DNA of 64,000 bases from Sphingobacterium nematocida (GCF_900168125.1 NZ_FUZF01000019.1:40686-104685); one strand, 5' to 3'. Shown: positions 1 through 8,214, counted from the stretch's first letter. Program-made: numbers and translations. Notes: generated by a model from the letters alone, not told the origin.

Positions 1-2
1 CT

Positions 3-437
3 TATCAATCACTGATACCGGTACTCAAAGAGAACGTAAAAGGAATGCTCACGAAAGATGGTGTAGATTACTTAATGCGTTTTACACGATACGCATTTCT
101 GTATGAGAATGATGATATCAACTTTGGAAAAGAAAAACGACTATCTCCGGAACAGACTCTCTTAAACAACTACAGCGACTGCGACGACAGGGCTGCCCTC
201 TTTTTCTTTTTAGTCAAGGAGCTATACAACCTTCCTATGGTAGCAATATTGTATCCGACTCATATTACCATGGCAGTACAGTTCGAACAGAAAATAGGAA
301 CGGCTATCAAGTACGAAGGGCAATATTTTTCCATTTGTGAACCTACGCCTCAGGGACAAAACCTAAATATTGGCGAAGTAGCCGATAAGTACAAACACGA
401 AAAATACGAGATCGTGTATCATTACAAACCGAGATAA
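3..437 (+). CDS. Transglutaminase-like protein, 3' part (5' end outside window)
   Basis: The reading frame is open to the left edge, so the first visible ATG (45) is probably internal and only the C-terminal about 145 residues are present. The segment YSDCDDRAALF has the Cys-containing helix start typical of transglutaminase/cysteine-protease folds, followed by a candidate catalytic His in PTHITMAV and an acidic position in SICEPTP. That arrangement is what I would expect of the Cys-His-Asp triad of the transglutaminase-like superfamily; assigning it is inference. No membrane segment is visible in this part. It converges on the small lipoprotein gene ending at 524. Substrate and role are unknown. 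Confidence 0.6.
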   Translation, partial: YQSLIPVLKENVKGMLTKDGVDYLMRFTRYAFLYENDDINFGKEKRLSPEQTLLNNYSDCDDRAALFFFLVKELYNLPMVAILYPTHITMAVQFEQKIGTAIKYEGQYFSICEPTPQGQNLNIGEVADKYKHEKYEIVYHYKPR

Positions 438-523
438 GATTTCTTTGCCAACACTCTATTACTTTAATCTAGCTTTCCGAGCTATACCGAATCGGACAGC
501 TCGCCAGTAATACCATGTCTTTC

Positions 524-943
524 CTAATTTACACGCTTAAATTTTTCCCCACAACCTTCGAAACAGTTATAGTAAAGGGTTAGCTCATCCGACTTAATTT
601 CAAAAGATATTTCAGTCTCACACTTTTCAACAATAATTTTATTCAATCCACCATACATTTCTTTGATTTTAAAATTAGAACTTTCATTAGCATTACTGTT
701 TATATTGATTAAACATAAATCACCATTCGTTGATTTAACTTTGCCTTCTTTAGTAAACTCTAATATTTTTTTACCTTCTATTTTTCTGAACTTGCCTGAC
801 CCATCTCCAGGGTCTGCATAAATCTCTGTTAATTTCCATGTGCCAGCGAGTTCAAAAGGATCTGTCGAAGTCACATCTGACTTCTTGCAAGAGCAGAATA
901 ATACTATAAACGTAATGGCAAATACCGGGGAACATCTTTTCAT
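524..943 (-). CDS. Small lipocalin-like lipoprotein
   Basis: A 139-residue protein starting at ATG (941-943). The N-terminus is a lipoprotein signal: a hydrophobic stretch followed by FCSC-KK, with Cys about residue 19 as the likely lipidation site. The mature part contains LAGTWKLTEIY near residue 32, the pattern of the lipocalin-like domains common in Bacteroidota lipoproteins, followed by beta-rich sequence with four further cysteines (DLC, EKC, YNC, EGC) that could form disulfides outside the inner membrane. Function is unknown. It stands alone, with the repeat-bearing gap upstream. Confidence 0.65.
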   Translation of the reverse strand: MKRCSPVFAITFIVLFCSCKKSDVTSTDPFELAGTWKLTEIYADPGDGSGKFRKIEGKKILEFTKEGKVKSTNGDLCLININSNANESSNFKIKEMYGGLNKIIVEKCETEISFEIKSDELTLYYNCFEGCGEKFKRVN

Positions 944-1057
944 ATATAATTTGATTTTTATCCACTAAATAGCGGATTCTTTGGTTTTTGATTAATGTTT
1001 CAAGTTAAAACGAAACTACTCTCCAGTTTGCTACATCAATTAAATCGTCAAGAAAAA

Positions 1058-1582
1058 GTGACCACTTTATGTGATACTGCTACCACTATATACTAACAAG
1101 GGATCACTATCCAGCGAAAAGTGATCACAATTTATAAAAAAGTGATCACCGACTATCAATCTGCGGTCACTTTCTACCAATAACCGACCACATTGTCCAA
1201 ACAAGTGATTACTATACTCAAACAGGTATCCCCCTCGCCAAAAAAAGTGACAACAATATACCAAGAAGTAACCACTCCAAAGCATATTGTAATCACCGAG
1301 CAGCAAGAAGTGAACAGTCGCCTACAATTTGTGATCACTAAATCGTACATTGTGGTCACTCCGCCTAAAAGAGTGAGCACTATTTCAGAAGTCGTAAACA
1401 CTGAAACAGAAAGAGTGACCACCTTACATCAACAAAGGTACACAACTCAATAAAAGGTAGCCACTTTGTGCCAAATAGGTATCATTCTGTAGCAAATACC
1501 AGTCACCTTATTGCTAAAAGTAGTCACTGAATACCAACATGTATTCACTCATTCCAGAGAAGTATTCACTTTTTCCCAGCTT
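1058..1582. repeat. Phased degenerate 21-bp tandem array, 25 units
   Basis: Twenty-five consecutive units of exactly 21 bp, without an insertion or deletion, begin at 1058, 1079, 1100 and so on to 1562. Each unit has a 9-bp core near GTGATCACT and a 12-bp A/C-rich spacer whose second half tends to read CCAAnAA. By hand count, position 1 is G in 22 of 25 units, position 6 is C in 23, position 7 is A in 24 and position 8 is C in 23; spacers are strongly diverged. Full 8-bp GTGATCAC palindromes occur at 1121, 1142 and 1331. The unit is two helical turns long (2 x 10.5 bp), so all cores face one side of the DNA. In one frame the units spell a V-x-T heptad, but in-frame stops lie at 1094, 1181, 1451 and 1490 and no ATG starts the open part. 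Confidence 0.9.
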
Positions 1583-1861
1583 TTATTACCAAGTTGTTGT
1601 TTGATTCCTCTATTTCTCTTCCTTTTTTTGCGTAAAGTAGGCAATTGAAAAGTTAGAAAAACATAAACTTACTCACCTCAAAATGCCGAAATAAGATCGT
1701 AAAAATCATCCCCGCAAAAGATGGGCAAGTATGTCTTACAGAGAAGAGTTACAGCGATTATAAAGTAGATATTCCGTATCATCTGAGGCATTTTTTATGT
1801 ACCGGTTTGTGCCTTGCCCTTCGGTCGTTCTTGCATGCCCCTTAAAGAGAAGTAGGAAACA
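1583..1861. other. Gene-free spacer between the two phased arrays
   Basis: This AT-rich stretch separates the 21-bp array from the 11/10-bp array. It contains a pyrimidine-rich run around 1600-1635 and no reading frame with a credible start or family resemblance. I see no RNA gene or terminator hairpin in it. Confidence 0.5.
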
Positions 1862-2080
1862 TGTTCGAGACTGTCTTGGGACATCCTCACCTGTTGTTCG
1901 CTTATTGTTCGAGTACCGTTTGCCTTGGTGACAAAGCTTAGTCGAAGAATTGGCAAAGGATAGTCGAAGCAGTCCCGAAGAAATCCCGAGGATGGCACGG
2001 AGCATTATCGAAGCATAGTCGAATCTATAATGGAGTTGAGGGGACTTGAGCCGACTTAAGGGGACTTGAAGGGACTTTGA
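1862..2080. repeat. Degenerate 11-bp then 10-bp phased repeats
   Basis: From 1936 to 2023 eight units of 11 bp follow in register, the best resembling GCATAGTCGAA (starts 1936, 1947, 1958, 1969, 1980, 1991, 2002, 2013). The same 11-bp step continues leftwards more weakly with TGTTCGA-like units at 1895 and 1906, and at 1862 in the same register. After a short break, five units of 10 bp near GGGACTTGAG run from 2031 to 2080. No indels are needed inside either block. The 11- and 10-bp steps bracket one helical turn. This is a different sequence family from the 21-bp array upstream. The overlapping minus-strand reading frame is judged spurious because an 11-bp unit cannot keep a codon frame. Confidence 0.7.
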
Positions 2081-2384
2081 CCAATTCATTGATAGCATTC
2101 CTTGATTATTACCAAAAACTATACTAAACCTATTCATAAAACGGCTATGGAGCATTCACATCTACCCACACAACTAGCTCTTAACCACTTATCGCTATAA
2201 GATTTAGTATATTGCGTTCGACCATTAGTGAACCGAGTTTATAAAACCCTTTAACCTTTTCTTTCAATAATGCGGGGCCGCACTATCGAATGTATGAAGA
2301 CATCGGGCGACTTACCAATCCCAGCTACAATAGCCCAATGGAAAACGGCTTAGGCAGCATATCGTGACACGGTCATACCAACTA
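2081..2384. other. Gene-free stretch downstream of the repeat arrays
   Basis: About 300 bp between the 10-bp repeats and the end of the 16-residue-repeat gene. Composition is less AT-rich than the neighbouring spacer in places (for example near 2270-2350). I find no open frame with family resemblance, no tRNA cloverleaf and no hairpin followed by a T-run. Confidence 0.4.
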
Positions 2385-3080
2385 TCAATCTCCATTTAGT
2401 CGCCTAACCATATTGTAATACAGCATAACATTCGGTTCCTTTTCATCTCTAGAACTACCTCTAACAGCTCTGAGTGACCCATCGATATTATAATCAAAAT
2501 GACTCCCCCAAATTTCACGAATTCGTCCATTCATATCGTAACTCACACGTTGCTTACCAAACTGCCGAACCTTATCATCCAAATTGTATTCTATATCTTC
2601 TCTTCCAAATCTCCGAACACGATCATGAATGTCATAGTCTATTTCAATATCTCCAATTCGACGTATCTTATTATTTAAGTTATAATCGACCCTCCTATCT
2701 CCAATCCGTCTTATTTGTTCATCTGAATTATAGTCGATATATACATCATCTATTTTTCTCACCTTCCCATCCATATTATAGTCAACATTAATTTCACCAA
2801 AACGAACCAACTTTCCATCAAAATTGTAAGAGATATCCACGTGCCCCACTTTTGATAAACGTCCATCAAAATTGTATAAAAAATCAAGATCGGATGCAAG
2901 CTTCGTCGTGACGTATAGCAGATCTCCCCTACTACTCAACATAAAAATCGCTGATCCTCTTTGTACGGTGACGAGTGCTTCCTTTTTGTATTTGGAAATA
3001 GATAATGCTTGGGCATAACCATTACCAGCTTGTAAGCTAACAAGCAGTAAGAGTAAAACGAGTTTAATCGAATCTTTCAT
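2385..3080 (-). CDS. Secreted protein with nine 16-residue repeats
   Basis: A 231-residue protein with a signal peptide (hydrophobic to about residue 22, ending GNGYAQA). From about residue 69 it is built from nine consecutive repeats of 16 residues with the pattern Y-N-x-D-G-[KR]-[VIL]-R-x-[IF]-G-x-x-x-[VI]-D, without gaps until the last unit. Alternating aromatic, glycine and beta-branched residues suggest a repetitive beta structure, loosely resembling YD/RHS-like or WG-like repeats, but I cannot name the family. It lies downstream of the beta-helix lipoprotein gene on the same strand, separated from it by a strong terminator at 3102-3154, so it is probably transcribed alone. Function unknown. 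Confidence 0.7.
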   Translation of the reverse strand: MKDSIKLVLLLLLVSLQAGNGYAQALSISKYKKEALVTVQRGSAIFMLSSRGDLLYVTTKLASDLDFLYNFDGRLSKVGHVDISYNFDGKLVRFGEINVDYNMDGKVRKIDDVYIDYNSDEQIRRIGDRRVDYNLNNKIRRIGDIEIDYDIHDRVRRFGREDIEYNLDDKVRQFGKQRVSYDMNGRIREIWGSHFDYNIDGSLRAVRGSSRDEKEPNVMLYYNMVRRLNGD

Positions 3081-3101
3081 TATATGACTTCAGTATAGCT
3101 A

Positions 3102-3154
3102 AAGATAAAAACAAAAAGGCTAACTCTAGGAGTCAGCCTTTTTGTTTTTATCTT
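3102..3154. terminator. Long bidirectional-looking terminator hairpin
   Basis: The 20-bp arm at 3102-3121 is exactly complementary to 3135-3154, and the stem continues inward with one wobble pair. T-runs on both strands flank the GC-rich part. It ends transcription of the beta-helix lipoprotein gene (stop at 3169), just before the start of the repeat-protein gene at 3080. Confidence 0.9.
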
Positions 3155-3168
3155 AGTACGGCTAAGTT

Positions 3169-4347
3169 TTAAAAAGTGAACTTTGTCCAAGCAAACACTG
3201 AGGTGTTGGCTCCTTTTGACGTTGCATTTTTAGTTACCGTAGCACCTTCTGCCTTAATTTTTGAAGCATTGAATTTTGATTCTGGTTCAAATGAATAAGT
3301 AATTGTAGATGCTGGATTTCCGATACCTTTACCGTCAGTGAAATCAATGATATCAGAGAAAGCATATTGATTATCAGCAGGGGCTTTCAATAATAAATTT
3401 GTAATGGTAGCTTTAGCTCCTCTTCTAACCTTGATAAAGTCATCCATCAAATTAACAGTTTTGCCATCTTTATCCAAACCTCTATTTTTAGTACCATTGT
3501 TTACAATAGTAATATCTTCCATTTTGAAATCAGACTGTCCGACATGGTTGGAGCCGTTACCATCATGATTCCCATCCGCTTCTACACCGCGAGGGTCTCC
3601 CTCATCAGTAGAGAATGCTGCCGTCCAGATACCATAGGCATTTTTTAATGTCCCTGTGTAACCTTGTGTAAAGTCAAACATATCATCTTCTGAATTCACT
3701 ACTAACAAATTAGTAACGTTTACAGAACCTCCAAAGAACTCTACTCCGTCATCAGCACCATCTTTAATATAGATATTTGATATTTTTGTACCATTACCTA
3801 CACCATTAAGCGTTAACCCATTATGTTCTTTATCATCAGAGATATTTGCTCCTGTATATTCTAAAACAATATAATCTAACTCTCCAGAATTGTCGGCAAC
3901 ATCACTTCCTCCATAAAAAATATTATCATTGATTTCCGTACCGAATGAACTTGGATCTGATGCATTTGCTCTTGATAAAGGAGCCTTACCATTAATAACT
4001 AAACCTCCCCAAGCACCAGACTTAGCAGTTGCCGATGTAAATGTAATTGGGTTATCTGCAGTACCTTTTGCAATGATTTTAGCCCCTCTCTCTACCAATA
4101 AATAAGAGCTGTTATTTTTAGCTACAATTTTAGTACCTGCAGGAATCGTCAATGTAGCCCCTTCGCGAACAATAGTAGCCCCGTCTAAAGTAATTGTACC
4201 AGCTTTTACAGATTGATTAGTAGTTATGTTACCTTTTAGCTCTGTTAAACCTTCTGGTTGCGGTGTAACTGGTTCTTTTTTGTCGTCTGAACAAGCTGTA
4301 AAACCTAAAGCTGCAACAGCTAAAACTGCAAATAATTTTGTTCTCAT
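3169..4347 (-). CDS. Beta-helix surface lipoprotein paired with a TonB-dependent receptor
   Basis: A 392-residue lipoprotein with signal sequence ending GFTAC-SDD (Cys about residue 19). The mature protein starts with a proline-rich linker and then has short beta repeats with patterns such as GTITLDGATI, GATLTIPAGTKI and GAWGGLVINGKAP, typical of Bacteroidota right-handed parallel beta-helix proteins found beside TonB-dependent receptors. Acidic loops (NDNIFYGGSDVAD, DDGVEFFGG, EDDMFDF) could bind cations. It lies 102 bp downstream of the receptor gene on the same strand and has its own -7 element (4398-4405). A role as the cell-surface partner of that receptor is inferred from position; the ligand is unknown. 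Confidence 0.75.
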   Translation of the reverse strand: MRTKLFAVLAVAALGFTACSDDKKEPVTPQPEGLTELKGNITTNQSVKAGTITLDGATIVREGATLTIPAGTKIVAKNNSSYLLVERGAKIIAKGTADNPITFTSATAKSGAWGGLVINGKAPLSRANASDPSSFGTEINDNIFYGGSDVADNSGELDYIVLEYTGANISDDKEHNGLTLNGVGNGTKISNIYIKDGADDGVEFFGGSVNVTNLLVVNSEDDMFDFTQGYTGTLKNAYGIWTAAFSTDEGDPRGVEADGNHDGNGSNHVGQSDFKMEDITIVNNGTKNRGLDKDGKTVNLMDDFIKVRRGAKATITNLLLKAPADNQYAFSDIIDFTDGKGIGNPASTITYSFEPESKFNASKIKAEGATVTKNATSKGANTSVFAWTKFTF

Positions 4348-4397
4348 TTTATTTAATTATTGTTTATTTTCTGTTAAATCTTCTATTATTTATTCCT

Positions 4398-4405
4398 CAA
4401 ATATA
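4398..4405 (-). promoter_or_regulatory. -7 promoter element of the beta-helix lipoprotein gene
   Basis: On the minus strand this reads TATATTTG, matching the Bacteroidota -7 consensus TAnnTTTG, about 50 bp before the ATG at 4347. I do not see a clear -33 TTG at the right distance, so it may give weaker or regulated initiation. Confidence 0.5.
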
Positions 4406-4449
4406 ACCCCACTATAAGAACAGAATGTTACATCCTGATTAAGAAATCA

Positions 4450-7299
4450 TTAAAATTTATAAGATACTCCGACACTAAAATCCGCTCCTCTTTTTATTGA
4501 CTTCAATGTAATATTCTCTCCTTTATCTGACTCTCTTTCTAAACGAATCGCAGGGTTCAAAATATTTCGAGCCTTTATATTTGCTCCCCAACGCTTATTA
4601 AACGCTACATTCGAAATAAAATCTAATGTCGGTATACTTTTCTCGATTACATTTTTGTACCCTTGAGTTCCTATTGCAAAAACTCGATCACTGAAATAGT
4701 TTAATACGACTGTTGAGGTCCAATTCCAATTTCTTCCATTTAATAAGTAACTAACATCTGCGTTTAACAACAATGGAGAAGCACCTTGCAATTTAGAAGT
4801 TCCATTAAATTCTGTGAAGTTAGCCGTAGGATTCTCTAATTTTTGACTACTGTACAGATATGAAACATTTGCTCCTGCAGACAATATATTCTCTCCATTC
4901 GCTGTAGTTGTACTCAATAAATTTTTCTTTAATTCAATTTCAACTCCTGCTACCTGTGCGGACGAACCTACATTTCGGTAGGTCAACACATTACCACTAC
5001 TTTCGACACGAGCAATAGGGTTTTTCAAGTTTTTATAAAACGCTCCTACAGATAACAATTCACCTTTAGAGGGAAACAATTCCCATTTAATATCAAAATT
5101 TGTATTCTCTACGGGTTTTAAGCCTTGGTAACCTATTACAGATCCCGTAGAATATGTGTTTTTGAAATAAGCAGTTTCAATAAACTGAGGCAATGTATAA
5201 CTCATACTAGCTGAAGCCCTCAAGTTACTCTTCTCGTTTAACTCATACTTCAAGTTAGCACTTGGCAAAACATAATTTTTCTTAATTTCGTTATCACCGT
5301 CTACATCAGAATTACCAATATTGGTATCGTATGTAATTTCCTGAAATACGTTATCATATCTTAGACCTAATAATGCCGTAAACTTTTCTGTAAATTGATA
5401 AGTACCGGAGACAATAGCCGAGTGAATATTTCTTGTTCCTTTATACCAGTAAGGTGTTAAATCAGTATCTCTACCGGTATATAATGTAAACTCTCCTTTG
5501 CTAAAAGGGTTATGACCAAAAATGCCATCCATGTCCTCAATGTCAATCCCTCCCAGTTCCATTGAACCAACTCTCTTATGGCCAAAGAAAACAGCATTAA
5601 AATCCCTACTTGTTAAATTACCATTGTAACCAAATTCTATTTTACGATCATAGTCATTATCATTTACGAATTTATAGGTTGCAATAGCCTTTGCAGAAAG
5701 ACCATTCTCGTTCAAATCAGAAAAGTAACGCTCGTTAAAATTATATGTATCAAACAAACGATAAGAACCAGTTTGACCTACATCTAGCATTTCTAACGTA
5801 CGACGATCAGGCTCGTCGCTTTTCACTACATTATACCCCAGTCCCAAGTCTAACTTCCAACTATCTGTAAGATCCAATTTCGACAACAATTGATTTACCA
5901 ACAGATGATTATCAATTACATGACTTCGTCTGAAATAGCCATTATCTTTTACATCAAATAATTTATAACCGATGTTGCTTTCGAACTCTTGACTCTGATC
6001 ATTTATGTATAATGAATTAAAAGCCAAATAGTGCTTTCCAAACGAATACTTCAGATTTGCCATAGCTGTTTTTGAAACATTATAATTTGAAAGTGTACTC
6101 TTTTGATCCAAAGAAATGGTGCCGTCATTTGTAGTTTGGCGGATAATACCCTCTGCATACTTATAATCTGATGTCATATTACCAATAAGTAGAACATTCA
6201 GATTATTCTCGCCAATCCTGAATCTCTTTCCGCCTATGATAGAAAAACTTGAGTTAATTGGAGTTTCCATGTTTTTGGGATTCCAATTATTACTAAAATC
6301 ATAATTACTTAAGCTTGTAATCGGAGATTTCTTTTGATTTAAAGAACCGAACCAATTTGTACCATCAACCCTTTTAAAATTATCAGCATTGACAGCTTGT
6401 GTATTAATCCCTGAAGATAAGCTCAACTCCAAACTTGCGTCTTCGTTTAATTCCTTCGAAACAATATCAATATTAGCCCCTGCGACATCAGCAATAAGCA
6501 ACGGATTGAATGTTTTATTTACTCCAACACTTTGAATAACATTTGTTCCAAAAAAATCTAAAGAAATATTTTTATTTAAAGGATCCTCTGATGGCAAAGC
6601 CAATCCATTTAATGTCGTACTATTATACCGATCACCCAATCCGCGGACAAACACATTCGCTCCCGAAGCCGATTTTGTAACACCACTCATCTTTGTCAAT
6701 GCTCCTTCAGCATCGCTTACCCCTTTACGCGATAACTCCTGCGCCCCTATCTTCTCTACAAATAGATTGGAATTCTTACGTTCCTCTAATAAAGCAAACT
6801 CACTAGCTTGTACGCGTCTTCTGGTCACGACAACTTCATCTAGTGTAGATGATTCATTAACTAATACAACGCTGACCATCTCCCAGTTTTTAGCTTCCAA
6901 AACTACCGGCGTGATCTCTTTGTTATATCCTAAATAGCTACTTACAATACTATATTCTCCTTTTTTGTTTACGGGGATAATAAATTCACCGTTGGCATTA
7001 GTTGAAGTCACTTTACTATTGTCCGACAGGGAAATACTGACCCCTGCAATAGGTTTCATTGTCTCCACATCGATCACCTTACCGCGAATACCGAAAACAG
7101 ATGAACTTGCTGAAACTCCATCTGATATCGAGGCGCTATTTTTTTGCTGTGCGTTCAATGTATTGACCGTATCTTTTTTATTCGCTTCTTTTCCCAAGAC
7201 ATTTCCTTTTGTATCTGTCTTTTGAGCGAAAACAACTGAGCCTGCTACTACACCTAATACTAGCAAACCTGCCTTTTTAATGTTTAAATTTAGTTTCAA
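4450..7299 (-). CDS. TonB-dependent outer-membrane receptor with carboxypeptidase-like N-domain
   Basis: A 949-residue protein. The start is TTG at 7299-7297: an in-frame TAA lies at 7308-7306 and there is no ATG before about residue 80, while the TTG start yields a good signal peptide ending SVVFAQ. After a linker, a CarboxypepD_reg-like domain (about 68-150, GKVIDVETMKPIAGVSI) is followed by a plug domain (about 180-290, with NVFVRGLGDRYNSTTLNG) and a 22-strand type barrel ending in the aromatic C-terminus VSYKF. It is shorter than the usual SusC proteins and has no SusD beside it, so a siderophore, metal or small-nutrient receptor is more likely than a glycan porin. A consensus promoter lies at 7323-7350. 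The beta-helix lipoprotein follows downstream. Confidence 0.9.
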   Translation of the reverse strand: MKLNLNIKKAGLLVLGVVAGSVVFAQKTDTKGNVLGKEANKKDTVNTLNAQQKNSASISDGVSASSSVFGIRGKVIDVETMKPIAGVSISLSDNSKVTSTNANGEFIIPVNKKGEYSIVSSYLGYNKEITPVVLEAKNWEMVSVVLVNESSTLDEVVVTRRRVQASEFALLEERKNSNLFVEKIGAQELSRKGVSDAEGALTKMSGVTKSASGANVFVRGLGDRYNSTTLNGLALPSEDPLNKNISLDFFGTNVIQSVGVNKTFNPLLIADVAGANIDIVSKELNEDASLELSLSSGINTQAVNADNFKRVDGTNWFGSLNQKKSPITSLSNYDFSNNWNPKNMETPINSSFSIIGGKRFRIGENNLNVLLIGNMTSDYKYAEGIIRQTTNDGTISLDQKSTLSNYNVSKTAMANLKYSFGKHYLAFNSLYINDQSQEFESNIGYKLFDVKDNGYFRRSHVIDNHLLVNQLLSKLDLTDSWKLDLGLGYNVVKSDEPDRRTLEMLDVGQTGSYRLFDTYNFNERYFSDLNENGLSAKAIATYKFVNDNDYDRKIEFGYNGNLTSRDFNAVFFGHKRVGSMELGGIDIEDMDGIFGHNPFSKGEFTLYTGRDTDLTPYWYKGTRNIHSAIVSGTYQFTEKFTALLGLRYDNVFQEITYDTNIGNSDVDGDNEIKKNYVLPSANLKYELNEKSNLRASASMSYTLPQFIETAYFKNTYSTGSVIGYQGLKPVENTNFDIKWELFPSKGELLSVGAFYKNLKNPIARVESSGNVLTYRNVGSSAQVAGVEIELKKNLLSTTTANGENILSAGANVSYLYSSQKLENPTANFTEFNGTSKLQGASPLLLNADVSYLLNGRNWNWTSTVVLNYFSDRVFAIGTQGYKNVIEKSIPTLDFISNVAFNKRWGANIKARNILNPAIRLERESDKGENITLKSIKRGADFSVGVSYKF

Positions 7300-7322
7300 C
7301 TTGAATTAATTTTAATTTAACA

Positions 7323-7350
7323 CAAAAGTATAATGGGCATATTAACTCAA
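7323..7350 (-). promoter_or_regulatory. Promoter of the TonB-dependent receptor gene
   Basis: Read on the minus strand: TTG at 7350-7348, 17 bp, then TACTTTTG at 7330-7323. Both elements and the spacing fit the Bacteroidota sigma-ABfr promoter. Initiation would fall around 7316-7320, leaving a leader of roughly 20 nt before the TTG start codon. Confidence 0.75.
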
Positions 7351-7587
7351 TGTTACCGACAAATTACCTTTACCTCAATCTAGCGTTAATTAATTATTAA
7401 CTACCTCCCGATAAACGGCAAACAGACCTCATAACACACCAATAGACCTACATTTATTTACAACACATTAATTTTTCTTTAAGGCGAAGGGCTCTTAATC
7501 CTGTAATAATTTCATTAAGATTTTCTATTGTAAGCAATTTCCGATACCTTTAAGGTTGAAACTTTACACCGCAGGAATAACAAATTC

Positions 7588-8214
7588 ATGATACGTTCAG
7601 AAAACCTTACGTTCAAATATTTCCCTTCGCACGAACTTCAGTTTCCTGATTTCAAAATAGAGAAACATCAACACAGCCTTTTGTTGGGCGATTCGGGCAC
7701 AGGAAAAACAACCCTACTTCATTTACTAAGTGGACTATCGAAACCCTTTAATGGGAAAGTCTTTATCGACGGACAAGATATCTATCAATTGAGCGAAAGT
7801 CAGCTTGATCGATTTCGGGCAGATAACATCGGTTTCATATTTCAAGAGGCACATCTTTTAAAAAACCTCACTATCAGCGAGAACATCGAACTGGCGCAAC
7901 ACTTAGCAAAAAGACCAGTAGACAAAAAAGCTATTGCAACAATCTTAGATAAATTGCAATTGATAGAAAAAACAGATAGCTATCCATCTCAATTGAGTAG
8001 AGGGCAACTACAACGTGCCGCCATAGCTCGCGCTGTAATCAACGGCCCTAAACTCCTCGTTGCCGACGAACCTACCGCCGCACTGGATGACACCAATACC
8101 AAGCATGTACTAGATCTGTTATTGGATACCGCTACATCTTTTGGAGCAACATTACTGATAGCCACCCATGACAAAAGAATAAAGGACAACTTCTCCAATA
8201 CCTATCAATTATAA
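7588..8214 (+). CDS. ABC transporter ATP-binding protein (LolD/MacB type)
   Basis: A 208-residue single nucleotide-binding domain. Walker A is GDSGTGKTTL (about 34-43), the Q-loop lies in FIFQEAHLL, the signature is LSRGQLQRAAIARA (about 133-146), Walker B is LLVADEPTAALD and the switch His is in IATHD. The signature has R where LSGGQ has G, a change often tolerated. The family energises FtsX-fold permeases that move lipoproteins, peptides or act mechanically on the envelope. The permease gene begins one base after its stop codon, so the two are certainly cotranscribed, with a DUF3299-like gene behind them. Confidence 0.88.
   Translation: MIRSENLTFKYFPSHELQFPDFKIEKHQHSLLLGDSGTGKTTLLHLLSGLSKPFNGKVFIDGQDIYQLSESQLDRFRADNIGFIFQEAHLLKNLTISENIELAQHLAKRPVDKKAIATILDKLQLIEKTDSYPSQLSRGQLQRAAIARAVINGPKLLVADEPTAALDDTNTKHVLDLLLDTATSFGATLLIATHDKRIKDNFSNTYQL

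Noticed and set aside
478..503. Nested inverted repeat CGAGCT/AGCTCG between convergent genes as a terminator
   Set aside because: No T-run follows on either strand, and the stem is short with a long interior; I do not annotate it as a feature.
1067..1422. Two overlapping minus-strand frames across the 21-bp array
   Set aside because: They are open because a unit of 21 bp repeats the same stop-free pattern in each frame; they overlap each other and the plus-strand frame.
1058..1582. CRISPR array
   Set aside because: Repeats are only about 9 bp and strongly degenerate, spacers are 12 bp, and there are no cas genes nearby.
1736..2155. Minus-strand reading frame of 139 codons over the 11/10-bp repeats
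   Set aside because: No family resemblance, no secretion or domain signal, and the repeats underneath do not keep a codon phase; openness is probably incidental.
2160..2384. Possible tRNA or IS remnant in the GC-richer stretch
   Set aside because: No cloverleaf, no terminal inverted repeats and no transposase-like translation in any frame.
4450..7299. SusC-type glycan receptor of a polysaccharide utilisation locus
   Set aside because: The protein is shorter than usual SusC proteins, has no SusD-like gene beside it and no carbohydrate enzymes nearby.
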